This document shows, piece after piece, positions 62,096-64,000 of a stretch of 64,000 nucleotides of DNA. A program made the position numbers and the translations under genes. Position 1 is the first letter of the stretch. Each line of letters opens with the position of its first letter. The notes beneath the pieces were generated by a model. That model did not search any database and had not been told where the DNA came from. It saw only the letters and a program-made list of their open reading frames with translations. Origin of the DNA: Pempheris klunzingeri (taxonomy: Eukaryota; Chordata; Actinopteri; Acropomatiformes; Pempheridae); assembly GCF_042242105.1 (NCBI RefSeq), contig NC_092025.1:15304309-15368308 (forward strand). Reading direction: 5' to 3'.

Positions 62096-63608
62096 ATGGC
62101 GTCTTGTGCGGATGTCCACGTCCGAATTTGTGGACAAGAAATTATTAAGTATGACCTGGAAATTAAGGCTCTTATTCAGGTAAGAACTGAAACGCGTAGT
62201 TTGCTTATTGGTTCATTTTTTATTTAGCTCATGCTGGCATCGGTTTAGTTCTGGAGTCCGTGAAGGCGTCACACGACTCAGAAGTGAAGCTAATGTTAGC
62301 TAACAGCTAACAGACAATTTAAAGTCACAGGAAGAGAGAGAATTATCTCTTCATTAGTGTTATGATAATAACTTTGTTTATCTTTATTTCCTATAGTCAC
62401 TACGAATATTTTATTGACTCCATGTCTGCGGCAGATACTTAACATACAAATGTGAAAATATGGTATGATGCAACCATTTTGTCAACCAGATTTCTCTTTA
62501 TGTTTTGAACCTTCATTTAAAAGAAGATTTGAAACAAGTCACTGGTCAGAAAATTCACCTAAATGGGCCTTTCAGCATTTTAAATCATTTTTTTAAAGCA
62601 AAATGTGAATGTTTGCTGGTGTCACCCTATTTTACAGTGAGCCAAGTTTCTTCGGATTTAAGGCAAAGCAAACAAAACAAACAGTTTTAATCACTAAGCT
62701 TTGATGAGTATTTCTTGTTATTTCATCGACCAGACGGTTGACTGATTAATCGAGAGAGTTTATAAATCTGCACATAAATCCATAAATGACTATTAGCTGC
62801 ATCCTTAATATTAATCATAAAATGTTATTGCTTAAAAAGCAAAGCAAAGCAATTTTTTAGAAATAAAATCAATAAATCAATTGTTTGGTTATTGAACTGT
62901 AACAGATATCGTGCCAAAAAATCTCTCTATATAAAGTATGGTGATCAGCCATCACTTTAGGTGTGTGATAGAAATGCTTCTTTATTCATTTACATTTTAA
63001 AAACAAATTTAGTAGCAAATACATTTTATTAGTATTAGAATAATCACCAATCTAACTCCTCAGTGCCTCTGTGCAAATGAACATGTATCTTAATAATATT
63101 ACACATATTGTATACAACTTATAGCACAATGTATTTCACTAAATGTATTTTTATTTATGTGATATATTTAATCTATTTAATGATTTAAAGAGCCTAGGTT
63201 CAATGTGCACTCCCCCAGCATTTCCAAACGAAAGAATTTATTTAACTGCTCTGTTTTAGTGTACGGTCGATCTTGATCACCTCTATATAATCTTGCATAC
63301 ATAATTGAATTGTGTGTACGTGTTACGTGCAGGACATCAGGGATTGTCCTGGACCTCAGTCAGCTCTCATGGAGCTCAACTCTCAGGTCAAAGAGAAGTT
63401 CAGCAGGCTCAGACTGAGAATACAGGTCAGGCCTCTTATCACATGCACACTGTGTTGCACCATTCACATTTTTGCTTAAAATCCATCCATATTTGATGTG
63501 ACGTATTGTTTTGTAGGATTTGGACCAGATGGCGAAGGAGCAGGACAGAGAGACGGACAGACTGGCCATCCAGGCAGAGACGGAGAGCCAGCGAAGGCAA
63601 ATGATGAG
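62096..63608 (+). CDS. bnip1: BNIP1 (Sec20 family SNARE), 5' part, cut by window end
   Basis: BNIP1 is the ER-resident Sec20-type SNARE that works in Golgi-to-ER retrograde fusion and interacts with BCL2 family proteins. Three coding exons are visible in continuous phase: 62096-62179, 63333-63425 and 63517-63608, giving 89 full residues plus two bases of the next codon. Key blocks: MASCADVHVRICGQEIIKYD, LEIKALIQ, DIRDCPGPQSALMELNSQVK, EKFSRLRLRIQ, DLDQMAKEQDRETDRL. These match human BNIP1 (about 228 residues) along its N-terminal half. The SNARE motif and C-terminal membrane anchor must lie beyond 64000. Exon 3 ends with AG and donor GTGTGTAG. The start fits the conserved N-terminus. Confidence 0.94.
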
Positions 63609-64000
63609 GTGTGTAGGCGTGCACACAGACATGAAGAATTAGCTTGTGTGCCATCAAACATCTTCTACATGAACCTGAGTTGTCATGCTTAGTTTGTAAC
63701 CCATTTTTACGTGTTGCAGGTTTGGCTGTGCCTCATTCTCCTGAAGGGGTTTAGAGGCTGTAAAAGTTTGGTATTGATATTGTAAAAAGTAGCCTGTGAT
63801 TGATTTTACTTATAATGCTTTGGCAGATATTTCACGTTCTGGATGTTGAGTGGAGTTTAATTGTTGCACTGATTATGATGCTAATGTTAGCTCATTGTTA
63901 CTGGCAATGACACCAAAAAATGTTCACTCATTAGTTGGACTGCTGTTCTTTGATGTGCATCTTATTTGACACTTAATTTTTCTTTAGTTATCCTGTAAAA
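63609..64000 (+). other. bnip1: bnip1 intron 3, partial
   Basis: No further bnip1 exon is recognisable before the window ends. The sequence is AT-rich and contains no notable repeat. Confidence 0.6.

Noticed and set aside
1..64000. CRISPR arrays, operons, ribosome binding sites, tRNA or rRNA genes
   Set aside because: The window is eukaryotic with spliced genes; no regularly spaced repeats, tRNA cloverleaf or rRNA segments were recognised by eye.

Overview
This is a stretch of vertebrate nuclear DNA, almost certainly from a teleost and probably a percomorph. The genes are split into many short exons with GT-AG introns, the DNA is AT-rich with abundant CA/GT microsatellites, and the introns hold repeat families typical of ray-finned fish. 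No bacterial, viral or organellar sequence was seen. All recognised genes lie on the + strand. Exon borders were read by hand by matching conserved protein blocks (recalled human orthologues) to splice sites with continuous reading phase.

Layout: (1) 1-1152, upstream/promoter sequence. (2) 1153-14999, tcerg1, 21 coding exons predicting 1018 residues with three WW and six FF domains; 3' UTR to about 15.6 kb. (3) 15.87-22.27 kb, pcyox1l, 7 coding exons predicting 501 residues; its promoter starts within about 300 bases of the tcerg1 poly(A) signal, and its first intron appears to use a rare GC donor. (4) 22.3-29.7 kb, no recognised gene, several small non-autonomous transposons. (5) About 29.75-49.74 kb, crebrf: an inferred GC-rich first exon, an 8.6 kb first intron full of repeats, a 5' UTR/start exon with only nine coding bases, then eight exons predicting 726 residues with an acidic tract and a bZIP-like region. 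(6) 49.7-62.1 kb, long crebrf 3' UTR and intergenic DNA with simple repeats. (7) 62096 to the right edge, the first three coding exons of bnip1, cut by the window end.

The four genes do not form a pathway. TCERG1 couples Pol II elongation to splicing, PCYOX1L is a secretory/lysosomal flavoprotein, CREBRF regulates the CREB3 stress-response factor and BNIP1 is an ER SNARE. Their order matches genes that in human lie in two separate parts of distal 5q (TCERG1/PCYOX1L and CREBRF/BNIP1).

I found no convincing new biological system. The most useful second-look items are the GC-AG intron and the ACGT-core/E-box cluster of pcyox1l, structurally intact MITEs with terminal inverted repeats and target duplications, a repeat pair inside tcerg1 introns, and the crebrf arginine aligning with the human metabolic variant site.
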